Part shown: positions 55,074-63,986 of the stretch, piece by piece
Layout of the letters: each line of letters opens with the position of its first letter
How positions within the stretch are numbered: position 1 is the first letter of the stretch
The notes under the pieces: model-generated
Told to the model about the DNA's origin: nothing
Databases searched by the model: none
What the model saw: only the letters and a program-made list of their open reading frames with translations
From: Arthrobacter sp. Soil764
GTDB taxonomy: Bacteria > Actinomycetota > Actinomycetes > Actinomycetales > Micrococcaceae
NCBI RefSeq assembly: GCF_001428075.1
Contig: NZ_LMSI01000002.1
Location: 1-64,000 of the forward strand
Reading direction: 5' to 3'
DNA: 64,000 nucleotides
Program-made: the position numbers and the translations under genes

Positions 55074-56807
55074 TTGCTCTGGAAGTTGCTCGTCGAATAC
55101 CTGCGGCCGCACCGGCCGCTGCTCGCCGCCGTCGTGGTTTTCCAGCTGGCGCAGTCCATCGCGTCGCTGTACCTGCCCACGCTGAACGCGGACATCATTG
55201 ACCAGGGCGTGGCCAGGGGCGACACCGGCTACATCATGTCCACCGGCAGCTTCATGCTGCTCATCACGCTGGCCCAGATCGTGTGCGCCGTCATCGCCGT
55301 ATACTTCGGGGCCAAGGCCGCCATGGGCCTGGGCCGGGACCTGCGCGGCGACATCTTCGAACGCGTGGGCCAGTTCTCCGAGCAGGAAGTCACCCGCTTC
55401 GGCGCCCCGAGCCTCATCACCCGATCCACTAACGACGTCCAGCAGGTCCAGCAGCTGGTGCTGATGTCCGCAACGCTGATGGTCGCCGCGCCCATGCTCA
55501 GCATCGGCGGGGTGATCATGGCCATCCGTCAGGACGCCCAGTTGTCCTGGCTCATTGCCGTGTGCGTCCCTGTGCTGCTGATCGCCGTCGGCCTGATCGT
55601 GACGCGCATGGTGCCGCTGTTCCGCAAAATGCAGGCCCGGATCGACACCGTGAACCGCGTCCTGCGTGAGCAGCTCACCGGCATCCGCGTGGTGCGGGCG
55701 TTCGTGCGCGAGGACATGGAAACGGCCCGCTTCGCCCGCGCCAACATGGACGTCACGGACGTTGCCCTGCGCGCCGGCCGGCTGATGGCCCTCATGTTTC
55801 CCGTGGTCATGCTGGTCCTGAACGTCTCCAGCGTGGCGGTGATCTGGTTCGGGTCGTTCCGGATCGAGGACGGGTCCATGCAGGTGGGCACCCTGATCGC
55901 GTTCCTGAGCTACCTGATGCAGATCCTGATGTCCGTGATGATGGCCACCTTCATGGCGGTCATGATCCCGCGCGCGTCGGTGTCCGCGGACCGCATCGGC
56001 GAGGTGCTGGGCACCGAGTCCAGTGTGCGGCCGCCCGAGAACCCGGTCAGTACCAAGGTGCGGCGCGGCGAGCTGGAAATGCGCGACGTCGGATTCGCCT
56101 ACCCGGGTGCCGACCAGCCCGTCCTGTCAGGGATCAGCTTCACCGCCAAGGCAGGGCAGACGACGGCGATCATCGGCAGCACCGGCTCCGGCAAGACCAC
56201 CCTGGTGAACCTGATGCCACGGCTTTTCGACGTGACCTCCGGGGCGGTGCTGATCGACGGCGTGGACATCCGCGAGCTGGACCCGGACCTGCTCTGGGGG
56301 CACATCGGCCTGGTCCCGCAGCGGCCCTACCTGTTCTCCGGCACGGTGCGCAGCAACCTGCTGTACGGCAACCCGGACGCCACTGAGGACGAGCTGTGGA
56401 CCGCGCTGGAGATCGCCCAGGCCCGTGACTTCGTGGAGGAGATGGAGGAAGGGCTGGACGCGGCCATCTCGCAGGGCGGCACCAACGTCTCCGGCGGGCA
56501 GCGGCAGCGGCTGGCCATCGCCCGGGCCTTGGTGAAGCGGCCCGAGCTGTACATCTTTGACGACTCGTTCTCGTCCCTGGACACCGGCACCGACGCCCGG
56601 TTGCGCCAGGCCCTGAAGCGCAGCACCGCCGGGGCCACGCTGGTGATCATCGCCCAGCGTGTGTCCAGCATCGTGGATGCGGACCGGATTTTGGTGCTCG
56701 ACGACGGCAGGATCGTTGCACACGGGACGCACCATGAGTTGCTGGAGACGTCCGAGACGTACCGCGAGATTGTCTCGTCCCAGCTGGCAGCGGAGGAGAC
56801 GGTATGA
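55074..56807 (+). CDS. ABC exporter half-transporter A (heterodimeric, non-canonical ATP site)
   Basis: 577 aa from TTG 55074 (LWKLLVEYLRPHR), with GGAG eight bases upstream; GTG 55044 is an alternative. Six-helix exporter domain (1-310), then NBD: Walker A GSTGSGKTT, Q-loop LVPQRPYLFSGTVR, canonical signature VSGGQRQR, but Walker B YIFDDSFSSLD with Asp where the catalytic Glu should be. The next gene overlaps by four bases. Together they form a BmrCD/TM287-288-like heterodimer, probably exporting drugs or lipids. Confidence 0.92.
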   Translation: MLWKLLVEYLRPHRPLLAAVVVFQLAQSIASLYLPTLNADIIDQGVARGDTGYIMSTGSFMLLITLAQIVCAVIAVYFGAKAAMGLGRDLRGDIFERVGQFSEQEVTRFGAPSLITRSTNDVQQVQQLVLMSATLMVAAPMLSIGGVIMAIRQDAQLSWLIAVCVPVLLIAVGLIVTRMVPLFRKMQARIDTVNRVLREQLTGIRVVRAFVREDMETARFARANMDVTDVALRAGRLMALMFPVVMLVLNVSSVAVIWFGSFRIEDGSMQVGTLIAFLSYLMQILMSVMMATFMAVMIPRASVSADRIGEVLGTESSVRPPENPVSTKVRRGELEMRDVGFAYPGADQPVLSGISFTAKAGQTTAIIGSTGSGKTTLVNLMPRLFDVTSGAVLIDGVDIRELDPDLLWGHIGLVPQRPYLFSGTVRSNLLYGNPDATEDELWTALEIAQARDFVEEMEEGLDAAISQGGTNVSGGQRQRLAIARALVKRPELYIFDDSFSSLDTGTDARLRQALKRSTAGATLVIIAQRVSSIVDADRILVLDDGRIVAHGTHHELLETSETYREIVSSQLAAEETV

Positions 56808-58831
56808 GCCCGGAACCCACTCGTGAAGCCGGCACCAAAGGCGCGCCCGCGTCCAAAACTGCCAGTGCCGACGTCGTACGCATTCCCCGTCCGGCCGGCG
56901 GACCGGGAAGGGGTGGGCCCTTTGCCGGAATGAATGTCCCGGCCGAGAAGGCGATGAACTTCAAAGGCTCGGCCAAGCGACTGCTGGCCACCCTGCGTCC
57001 GGAGCGTGCATGGCTGATCCTGGTGCTGTTCATGGCCGTGGCGGGCGTGGTGCTGCAGGTGATCGGGCCGCGGCTGCTGGGCGAGGGCACCAACCTGATT
57101 TTCGCCGGGGTGGTGTCCAAGCAGCTGCCGCCGGGTGTGACCCAGGCGCAGCTGATTGCGCAGCTGCGGGCGGCGGGGGAGAACCAGAAGGCGGACATGC
57201 TCAGCGCCATGACGCTGACGCCCGGCATGGGGATCGACTTCGGGGCGCTGGCCAGCGTGCTGACGTGGGCGCTGGTGCTGTATGTGCTGGGGTCGGCGTT
57301 CATGTGGGGGACGGCGTATGTGCTGAACGGCGTGGTGCAGCGGACCGTGTTCGGGCTGCGCGAGAAGATCGAGGCGAAGATCAACCGGCTGCCGCTGCGG
57401 TACTTCGACTCGATCCAGCGCGGTGAGCTGCTCAGCCGGGTCACCAACGATGTGGACAACATTTCGCAGAGCCTGCAGCAGTCCATCAGCCAGGCGGTGA
57501 CCTCGGTGCTGACGGTGCTGGGCGTGCTGGTGATGATGTTCATCCTCTCGCCCACGCTGGCGCTGATCGCGCTGGTGACCATTCCGCTGACGCTTGGGAT
57601 CACGGCGTTGATCGCCAAGCGCTCGCAGAAGCTGTTCGTGCAGCAGTGGAAGAACACGGGCGAGCTGAACGGGCAGATCGAGGAGACCTACACGGGGCAT
57701 GCGCTGGTGAAGGTGTTCGGCCGGCAGCGTGAGGTGGGGGAACAGTTCCGGCAGAAGAACGTGGAGCTGTATGAGGCGAGCTTCGGGGCACAGTTCATTT
57801 CCGGACTGATCATGCCGGCGATGACGTTCATCGGGAACCTGGTGTACGTGGGGATTGCCGTGGTGGGCGGCCTCCAGGTGGCGTCCGGCGCGATGCAGCT
57901 GGGGGATGTGCAGGCTTTCATCCAGTACTCGCGGCAGTTCACGCAGCCGCTGGCGCAGCTGGGGTCCATGGCCAACCTGCTCCAGTCCGGGGTGGCCTCG
58001 GCGGAACGGGTGTTCGAGCTGCTGGATACGGAGGAGCAGTCGGCGGATCCTGCCGGTTCCGCTTTGCAGAGCCCGGATGGTGCAGCGCGCGGGCGGCTGG
58101 TGTTTGAGGACGTCTCTTTCTCGTATTCGCCGGACAAGCCCCTGATTTCCGGGTTGTCCTTGGTGGCGGAGCCGGGGCAGACGGTGGCCATTGTGGGGCC
58201 GACGGGTGCGGGCAAGACGACGCTGGTGAACCTGATGATGCGGTTCTACGAGCTGGACGCAGGCCGGATCACTCTGGACGGCGTGGACATCACTACCATG
58301 ACCCGGAACGATCTGCGCTCGCGGATGGGGATGGTGTTGCAGGATACCTGGCTGTTCGGCGGGACCATCCGGGACAACATTGCCTACGGGCGGCCGACTG
58401 CTTCTTCGGACGAGATTCTGGAGGCGGCTACGGCAACGTACGTGGACCGGTTCGTGAAGTCGCTGCCCGAGGGGTACGACACCGTTCTGGACGACGAGGG
58501 CGCCAACGTGTCCGCTGGTGAGAAGCAATTGCTGACGATTGCCCGGGCGTTCCTGGCGCGGCCGTCGGTGCTGATCCTGGATGAGGCGACGTCCTCCGTG
58601 GATACCCGGACCGAGGTGTTGGTGCAGAAGGCCATGAGAGCTTTGAGGAGCGACCGGACGTCCTTTGTGATCGCGCACCGCCTATCCACGATCCGCGACG
58701 CCGACCTCATCCTGGTGATGGAGAACGGCCAGATCGTGGAGCAGGGCACTCATGCTTCTTTGTTGGCTGCGGGTGGGGCTTATGCGCGGCTGTACGAGGC
58801 CCAGTTCGCGGCGCCGGTGGCGGAGATTTAA
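56804..58831 (+). CDS. ABC exporter half-transporter B (heterodimeric, canonical catalytic Glu)
   Basis: 675 aa, ATG overlapping the partner stop. A ~65-residue polar N-terminal extension precedes six membrane helices with an insert between helices 1 and 2. NBD: Walker A GPTGAGKTT, LVLQ-type Q-loop VLQDTWLFGGTIRDN, degenerate signature VSAGEKQLLTIAR, Walker B VLILDEATSSVD with the catalytic Glu, H-loop VIAHRLSTI. With the partner's signature this gives one competent and one degenerate ATP site. Confidence 0.93.
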   Translation: MSPEPTREAGTKGAPASKTASADVVRIPRPAGGPGRGGPFAGMNVPAEKAMNFKGSAKRLLATLRPERAWLILVLFMAVAGVVLQVIGPRLLGEGTNLIFAGVVSKQLPPGVTQAQLIAQLRAAGENQKADMLSAMTLTPGMGIDFGALASVLTWALVLYVLGSAFMWGTAYVLNGVVQRTVFGLREKIEAKINRLPLRYFDSIQRGELLSRVTNDVDNISQSLQQSISQAVTSVLTVLGVLVMMFILSPTLALIALVTIPLTLGITALIAKRSQKLFVQQWKNTGELNGQIEETYTGHALVKVFGRQREVGEQFRQKNVELYEASFGAQFISGLIMPAMTFIGNLVYVGIAVVGGLQVASGAMQLGDVQAFIQYSRQFTQPLAQLGSMANLLQSGVASAERVFELLDTEEQSADPAGSALQSPDGAARGRLVFEDVSFSYSPDKPLISGLSLVAEPGQTVAIVGPTGAGKTTLVNLMMRFYELDAGRITLDGVDITTMTRNDLRSRMGMVLQDTWLFGGTIRDNIAYGRPTASSDEILEAATATYVDRFVKSLPEGYDTVLDDEGANVSAGEKQLLTIARAFLARPSVLILDEATSSVDTRTEVLVQKAMRALRSDRTSFVIAHRLSTIRDADLILVMENGQIVEQGTHASLLAAGGAYARLYEAQFAAPVAEI

Positions 58832-59016
58832 GGGGCTCGGTTCCACTCGTAGCCGCGGTGGGCATCAATATCAAGGCCCCGTTCTGTCGCCCGACGGCGG
58901 CTGGGCCGGCCTTGCAGGACGATGGAAAGGCAGCCGGGGCAGCGGGGCCCTCCGGCCCTATCGGGATGACACGGGAAGGCCTATCTTTACCTGACCCAGC
59001 CCGAAGGAAAGGAACA

Positions 59017-59325
59017 ATGATGTTCACCTTGCAGATCAGCTATCCAGTCCGGGATTACGAGGCCTTCAAGAAGGTATTCGACAGTGATCCTGCAGGCCGC
59101 GCTTCCTCCGGCGCCAGGTCTGTCCGGCTTTTCCGGGATACCCAGGAGCAGAACAACGTTGCCGTGCTCCTTGACTTCGATACCAAGGATGCTGCGGACG
59201 GCTTCCTGAAGGGGCTTCGCCGCGACGTGTGGGACAACCCCGACGTGATAGGGCAACTGATGACCGCAGCGCCCTCGGCCAGGATTCTGGAGGAGACGGC
59301 GCGCGAGGGCCAGGGCGCGGGCTGA
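59017..59325 (+). CDS. Small hypothetical protein (ferredoxin-like alpha/beta)
   Basis: 102 aa from ATG 59017, with GGAAAGGAA upstream; ATG 59020 is an alternative. The pattern TLQISYPVRDYEAFKKVFDSDPAGR, then SVRLFRDTQEQNNVAVLLDFDTKDAADGFL, resembles small dimeric alpha+beta-barrel proteins (ABM or YCII-like) that occur singly in actinobacteria. Function unknown. The stretch 58832-59016 upstream shows no gene. Confidence 0.65.
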   Translation: MMFTLQISYPVRDYEAFKKVFDSDPAGRASSGARSVRLFRDTQEQNNVAVLLDFDTKDAADGFLKGLRRDVWDNPDVIGQLMTAAPSARILEETAREGQGAG

Positions 59326-59594
59326 CCGCAGAATAGGCGCGAGCTGAAAATCCCCATCGGGTTGCCTCCCGGATCCGGCGTCTGAAAGGGGCAGAGCGCG
59401 ATCAGGCCGCCGCGAGCAGCACTGAAGGCTTCGTAATAGGCCTTGTGCCGAGGCTGGACCTAGAGGAGTCGCGCACGCTCGGTACTCTCACGCAGGCTGT
59501 AAAACACCAAGAATTCCATAGGCAAGATGCCCAGCGGGAGCAGATCAGTTCACGTGCTGAGCTGTTCAATCAACGCCGCAACCCATATTTGCGG

Positions 59595-60686
59595 TTAGAG
59601 GTAGCTCTTGACCGTCGCCCGAAGGGCTTCGGTGTGCTCGTAGATCTCCTCGAGCGAGTTGATGGGCACTCGGCGCTCTTCTTTATTGTCATCGAAGATG
59701 CCGATGTATTTCTGGGTTCGGTTGAAGTGCAGCCGCGCAATGGGCTTGCGGTTGTTGTCGTCGAGGAGGACTGCAAAGTAGGACTTGGCATCACGCTGCG
59801 CTATTCGGACTGGCTTTACCTCGCTGCACACGATGGCACGGACGATCTGGTAGCCCTCGATTTCCTCGAGCGTTGTCTCCAGACCATCGGCTTCGGCCAG
59901 ATCCGCTTCTGCGACCGGAGCGCTGGTGACAGCCAAGGGTGTGGCTGTGTCCTCAGTTTGCGGGAACCCGGGGTTGCCAAGGGCTTTCTTCAGCCGCTCG
60001 TTCACCTGGTCGTTGAGGAATTGCTTGGTGGCCTTCCCAACCAGGCTGGTGAACTGCTCCCGCACTTTCTGTGTGTACGGCCCCGTATAGACCCTGGTTG
60101 TCAGGAACTTGACCCATTCATCTTCAGGCTCCTTGAACTGTGCAGCCAGGGTGCGCTTCAGCTCGCCGATGTATTTCAGTTCGCCGGCGGCGCTGATAAT
60201 CGAGTCGAGGTCGAAAACGTCCTTGGACAGCTTCTGCAGTTCAGGGATGAGTGTCTGGTCGATGTCGTTCAGATCCAGCACCAGGAAAGGCTTGGCATCC
60301 ATACGGTTTGGTGCGTCGAGGTCGGTAAAGAATTGGTAAATCTCGCCGTTGGTAAGGATGGCGATCCGCGCGTTGGTAACGGCAAAGTAGCGGAAGAGCT
60401 GTGACGCATGTTCGATTTTCACGGGCTCCGTGGACTTCTTGCACTCAATCAAGATCTGTACCTCACCGTCTTTGACGATGGCGTAGTCGATCTTCTCGCC
60501 CTTCTTGAGGCCCACATCAGCAATAAACTCCGGAACGACCTCCAGCGGATTGAAGACGTCATAGCCAAGAATCGTTGAGATAAAGGGCATCACGAAGGCA
60601 TTCTTTGTTGCCTCTTCCGTCTGGATTACACCCCGCTGCTGACGCACCTTTGCCGCCAACGCCGCAAGCTTTTCCGCAAATTCCAT
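59595..60686 (-). CDS. Solitary type I restriction HsdR N-terminal-like (HSDR_N) protein
   Basis: 363 aa. N-terminal helices (EEATKNAFVMPFISTILGYDVFNPLEVVPEF) lead to a PD-(D/E)xK nuclease core: KIDYAIVKDGEVQILIECKK, with Asp and Glu-x-Lys. This matches HsdR N-terminal/COG4748 proteins. No helicase, HsdM or HsdS genes adjoin, so it is not a complete restriction system. The C-terminal 100 residues are a separate region with SYFAVLLDDNNRKPIARLHFN. Codon and base use look less GC-rich than the neighbours, suggesting recent transfer. Antiphage or stress roles are possible but unproven. Confidence 0.85.
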   Translation of the reverse strand: MEFAEKLAALAAKVRQQRGVIQTEEATKNAFVMPFISTILGYDVFNPLEVVPEFIADVGLKKGEKIDYAIVKDGEVQILIECKKSTEPVKIEHASQLFRYFAVTNARIAILTNGEIYQFFTDLDAPNRMDAKPFLVLDLNDIDQTLIPELQKLSKDVFDLDSIISAAGELKYIGELKRTLAAQFKEPEDEWVKFLTTRVYTGPYTQKVREQFTSLVGKATKQFLNDQVNERLKKALGNPGFPQTEDTATPLAVTSAPVAEADLAEADGLETTLEEIEGYQIVRAIVCSEVKPVRIAQRDAKSYFAVLLDDNNRKPIARLHFNRTQKYIGIFDDNKEERRVPINSLEEIYEHTEALRATVKSYL

Positions 60687-60849
60687 GTCTTACCCCCAGT
60701 AAGGCCGTACCCGGACACGGCTTCGTGTCCCGTGGCAGTATCAAGCTGTTGAAGCAAAAACCTACATCCGATCGGCGACATTTACACGTAACCGGTGAAT
60801 GGCTGCGTCATGTTGAATTTGTCATCGGCGAAGAACAACTGACCAGACG

Positions 60850-60866
60850 GGGGGAATTGAACCCCC
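60850..60866 (-). ncRNA. tRNA T-arm-like fragment (possible attachment-site remnant)
   Basis: On the minus strand GGGGG-TTCAATT-CCCCC forms a perfect T-arm. The expected 5' tRNA sequence is absent; the transcription-terminator hairpin at 60882 occupies that place. It may be the tRNA 3' end left after integration of an element, or chance. Confidence 0.35.
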
Positions 60867-60881
60867 GGTCGGGAAAATGAA

Positions 60882-60919
60882 AGCGGACGACGCCGGGTGC
60901 CCACCCGCCGTCGTCCGCT
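60882..60919 (-). terminator. Strong hairpin terminator
   Basis: Arms of 18 bases starting AGCGGACGACG pair with one mismatch, 37 bases past the end of the frameshifted membrane-protein gene. Confidence 0.8.
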
Positions 60920-60956
60920 CCACCAAGCCCGCCCCAATGGCGGCCCGCAAACTACC

Positions 60957-61366
60957 TCAGTGCCACAACCCCAGCGCGAACTCCGCAATCACCGTGGACA
61001 GCAGGAACGAGGCCGTGATGGCCACGAGCCCCACCGGGATGATCTTCCAGCCGATGTTCTTCAGCAGCGGGATGTCCTTGCCCAGGGACAGGCCGGCCAG
61101 GGTCAGCATCACGGTGGCGATGGACAGGAAGTCCACGGTCTTGACGGCCGCGTCAGCGCCTCGGCCCCGAAGAACCACGGGCTGGAGATGTATGCGCCAA
61201 TCGTGGTGATGAACACGATGGCAGAGATCTTCCGGGTGACCTTCGCCAGTGCGATGCCCACCAGGACCAGCGCCAGCAGGATCACGTACTCCACCACGAT
61301 CGACAGGCTCAACTCCTTCGCCGCCACCGACGCCGTGCCAATACACAGCATCGTCAGGATGGACAA
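60957..61366 (-). pseudogene. Frameshifted four-helix membrane protein gene
   Basis: The first part reads SIVVEYVILLALVLVGIALA and TRKISAIVFITTIGAYISSPWFFGAEAL in one frame from 61366. The protein then continues in another frame as VKTVDFLSIATVMLTLAGLSL and GWKIIPVGLVAITASFLLST to the stop at 60957. Joining them needs one inserted base near 61150-61160 (a missing base in a GC run). Both halves are good membrane helices and fit end to end, about 135 aa in total. Family not recognised. It may be a true pseudogene, a sequencing error, or programmed frameshifting. The start is unclear and the 5' end lies next to the DUF222 gene. Confidence 0.7.
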
Positions 61367-61416
61367 CGAGTAGCAGCTGAAATCAAAATGTCGGACCCTC
61401 CTGGCACACTTTGGTT

Positions 61417-62859
61417 ATGGGAACCGGAGCGGTTGTGGACGCAAGAGGCGGTGCCGGGTTGGCCGCTGCCGTTACGTCCATAAGGGGGCTGGCGGACGAG
61501 CTGGCTGAAGTCGTTGACCGGTCTTCGGAGAATTCGGACGGCGCTCACCGGGATGATCAAGATCCGCTCGGCGACCTCGCTGACTCGTGCCTGGACGGCT
61601 TGGGTGTTGTAGCCCGTATTGAAGCCGCCGCCGCAGCGGCAAAGGTCCACTTTCTCGCTACATATGCACAGGCAACAGATGCCCTGGTACCGCCGGCTGA
61701 AAGCCCGTATGAGTCCTCGGCGCGGGAAATGAGCCAGGTGGCGGAAGTTGCCTGCCTTCTCAGCATCGGAGAACGTGCCGCAGCCGCGCTGCTGGGGGAC
61801 GCGCACGCGCTGACAACAACGTTGCCGGCCGCATTGGATGCGTTGCAGGCGGGGAAGATTTCATGGCAGCACGCCAGGATCCTCGTCGATGAAACCACGG
61901 GCCTGGACAAAGCCGCAGCCTCAGCAGTGGAGGCACACTTTCTGGACCCGGACGCACCGAACGGTGCCAGGGGTGCCGCGGCGGGGGAGTTAGCGCCAGC
62001 CCGCTTCCGGCGGAAGGTACGTGCTTGGCGGGAACGCCACCATCCTGAATCCCTCGAAATCAGGCACGCAAAGTCGGTAGAAGACCGGCGCATGGAGTAC
62101 TCACCGGACCGCAACGGGATGGCATGGGTGTCGCTATATATGCCTGCAGATAAGGCCTGTGCCATTTGGAACAAAACCACTGCCCTGGCCCGCGGCCTGC
62201 AGGGACCGGACGAACCGCGGACCCTCACCCAAATCAAGGTGGACGAGGCCGCCAGATTGTTGCTGGGCACCGCCGGGAAGAACGCCGGGGCCGGAACGTC
62301 CCTCAAAGCGGACGTCCTGGTCACGGTGCCGGCCCTCTCCCTCTTTGGCGCCACGGACGAACCCGCCGACCTTGACAATTACGGACCCATCCCGGCATCG
62401 ATGGCCCGCAAACTCGTTTCGGAAGGCGCCAGTTCCTTCTACCGGGTGTTGGTGGACCCGCGGGACGGGGCACCGCTCGAAATCGGCCGGACCAGCTACC
62501 GGCTTCCGGAATCACTGAAGCGGTGGCTGCGGATGCGCGATGGAAAATGCACCTTCCCCGGATGCAGCAATTCCAGCCCAGACAATGAAGCAGACCATCT
62601 CACCGCATGGGAGCACGGCGGAGCCACCGGGATCAGCAACCTGGGCCAGTTGTGCCCCAAGCACCATCGGCTGAAACATCGGACCGGCTGGAAGCCGGGA
62701 CCGGCAGCAACGCATGAGCCACCTGGCTGGGTCTCGCCCACCGGGCGTCGTTACAACGCCGAACAACTGGACCGGGAACCAACACTCTGGCCGCCGGGCC
62801 TCCTGCAGGAAGAAAGTAGTCCGTTGGAGGCACTCATCGTCGACTATCTCGTTGCCTAG
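61417..62859 (+). CDS. DUF222/HNH endonuclease family protein
   Basis: 480 aa from ATG 61417; no clear ribosome-binding site. The DUF222 helical domain spans about 60-330 (ALDALQAGKISWQHARILVDETTGL). The C-terminal HNH motif is complete (CTFPGCSNSSPDNEADHLTAWEHGG and LCPKHHRLKH, near 385-430), with zinc-type Cys pairs. Members are abundant and multi-copy in Arthrobacter-like genomes; nuclease activity and role are mostly untested. The partial gene at 1-364 is a paralogue. Confidence 0.9.
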   Translation: MGTGAVVDARGGAGLAAAVTSIRGLADELAEVVDRSSENSDGAHRDDQDPLGDLADSCLDGLGVVARIEAAAAAAKVHFLATYAQATDALVPPAESPYESSAREMSQVAEVACLLSIGERAAAALLGDAHALTTTLPAALDALQAGKISWQHARILVDETTGLDKAAASAVEAHFLDPDAPNGARGAAAGELAPARFRRKVRAWRERHHPESLEIRHAKSVEDRRMEYSPDRNGMAWVSLYMPADKACAIWNKTTALARGLQGPDEPRTLTQIKVDEAARLLLGTAGKNAGAGTSLKADVLVTVPALSLFGATDEPADLDNYGPIPASMARKLVSEGASSFYRVLVDPRDGAPLEIGRTSYRLPESLKRWLRMRDGKCTFPGCSNSSPDNEADHLTAWEHGGATGISNLGQLCPKHHRLKHRTGWKPGPAATHEPPGWVSPTGRRYNAEQLDREPTLWPPGLLQEESSPLEALIVDYLVA

Positions 62860-63119
62860 GAGTCGCACGACTTTGCCCGTGCGCAACAAGTCGCCGCTTC
62901 CCCCGGCAGCGCGAGTGGACAGGTCTCGCGTTTTCCTCTGCCGCTCGCGACCTGTAGGCGCGGCCGCCGATAGGCCCGGCACTTTGTCCCTTGCCGTTCA
63001 CCCGCCGTCAATCAGCATGCCCCGAACCGTTCCACCAGATCCACCAGTCTTTTCAGGCACCCTCCCGCCAGGCACATCCCAAACCGGGCAGGAAATCCCC
63101 GAGGTACCAGGAGTACTCC
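62860..63119. other. Intergenic region
   Basis: No gene or strong hairpin seen. The upstream open frame from 62991 to 63119 is not coding-like; the phosphodiesterase starts at the GTG at 63120. Confidence 0.5.
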
Positions 63120-63986
63120 GTGTTCGTGAAAAGCACCCTTGCCGCCGTCGCTGTCCTCGCTTCCCTGGCCGGGACAGCCGTCACCCCCGCCCAGGCCGGT
63201 GCCGAGGCAGCCAAACCGGCGGACGTCGTCGTCGGCCAGCCGCTCGCCGGGACGCACGCCCACAATGACTACGAGCATGACCGCCCCCTGTATGACGCGC
63301 TGGAGCATGGCTTCACCAGCCTCGAGGCGGACGTATGGCTGGTGGACGGCGAGCTGCGGGTGGCCCACGACCTGGCCGACGCCAAACAGGGCGTCACGCT
63401 CGAGAGCCTCTACCTGGACCCGCTCCAGGATCTGGTCCGAAGCCAGCCAGGCCACAGCGTCTACCCCAAATGGGACGGCAGCCTGCAGCTTCTGATCGAC
63501 ATCAAGAGCGAGGGCGAGGCCACCTACGCCGCCATCGAGCAGGAACTGTCCGAGCACCGCGACATCATGAGCCGCTATACCAACGGCAACACCAAAACCG
63601 GTCCGATGACCGCGGTCATCAGCGGTAACCGACCGCTGGCCACGATGCAGGCGCAGACCCAGCGCTTCAGCTTCTACGATGGCCGCTCCACAGATCTCAC
63701 GTCCGGCCTGCCCGCCAGCCTCATGCCGCTGGTCAGCGACAACTGGACCAAGCTCTTCACCTGGCAGGGCGTCGGTCCCATGCCCGAGGCCGAGCGCACC
63801 AAGCTGCGCGCCTTCGTCGCGACGGCGCACGCCAACGGTTACCGCGTCCGCTTCTGGGCCACCCCGGACCAGCCCGGCGAAGCCCGCGACGCCGTCTGGA
63901 CCGAACTCGCCGATGCCGGCGTGGACCACATCAACACCGACGACCTCGCCGGCCTGCAGCAGTTCCTCACCGCCCGCACGCGCTGA
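63120..63986 (+). CDS. Secreted PI-PLC/GDPD-like phosphodiesterase
   Basis: 288 aa from GTG 63120, with AGGAG seven bases upstream. Signal peptide (VKSTLAAVAVLASLAGTAVTPAQA) ends near residue 28. The TIM-barrel core has GTHAHNDYEHDRPLYDALEHGF (first catalytic His and Asn-Asp), SLEADVWLVDGELRVAHDL (metal Glu/Asp and second His), LLIDIKSEG, and VRFWATPD near the end. This is the AIM6/PLC-like phosphodiesterase family. Likely cleaves a phosphodiester outside the cell; substrate unknown. Confidence 0.85.
   Translation: MFVKSTLAAVAVLASLAGTAVTPAQAGAEAAKPADVVVGQPLAGTHAHNDYEHDRPLYDALEHGFTSLEADVWLVDGELRVAHDLADAKQGVTLESLYLDPLQDLVRSQPGHSVYPKWDGSLQLLIDIKSEGEATYAAIEQELSEHRDIMSRYTNGNTKTGPMTAVISGNRPLATMQAQTQRFSFYDGRSTDLTSGLPASLMPLVSDNWTKLFTWQGVGPMPEAERTKLRAFVATAHANGYRVRFWATPDQPGEARDAVWTELADAGVDHINTDDLAGLQQFLTARTR

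Noticed and set aside
56327..58678. 783-codon minus-strand frame
   Set aside because: Antisense of the ABC exporter genes with Arg/His/Pro-rich shadow composition.
59445..60404. 319-codon plus-strand frame
   Set aside because: Antisense to the HsdR_N-like gene, whose nuclease motif is clear.
60841..60925. Complete tRNA gene
   Set aside because: Only a T-arm-like hairpin is present; no anticodon or D arm, and the acceptor stem has no 5' partner.
61417..62859. DUF222/HNH protein as a homing endonuclease or mobile element
   Set aside because: These proteins are common multi-copy chromosomal genes in this group, and no intron, intein or terminal repeats are visible.
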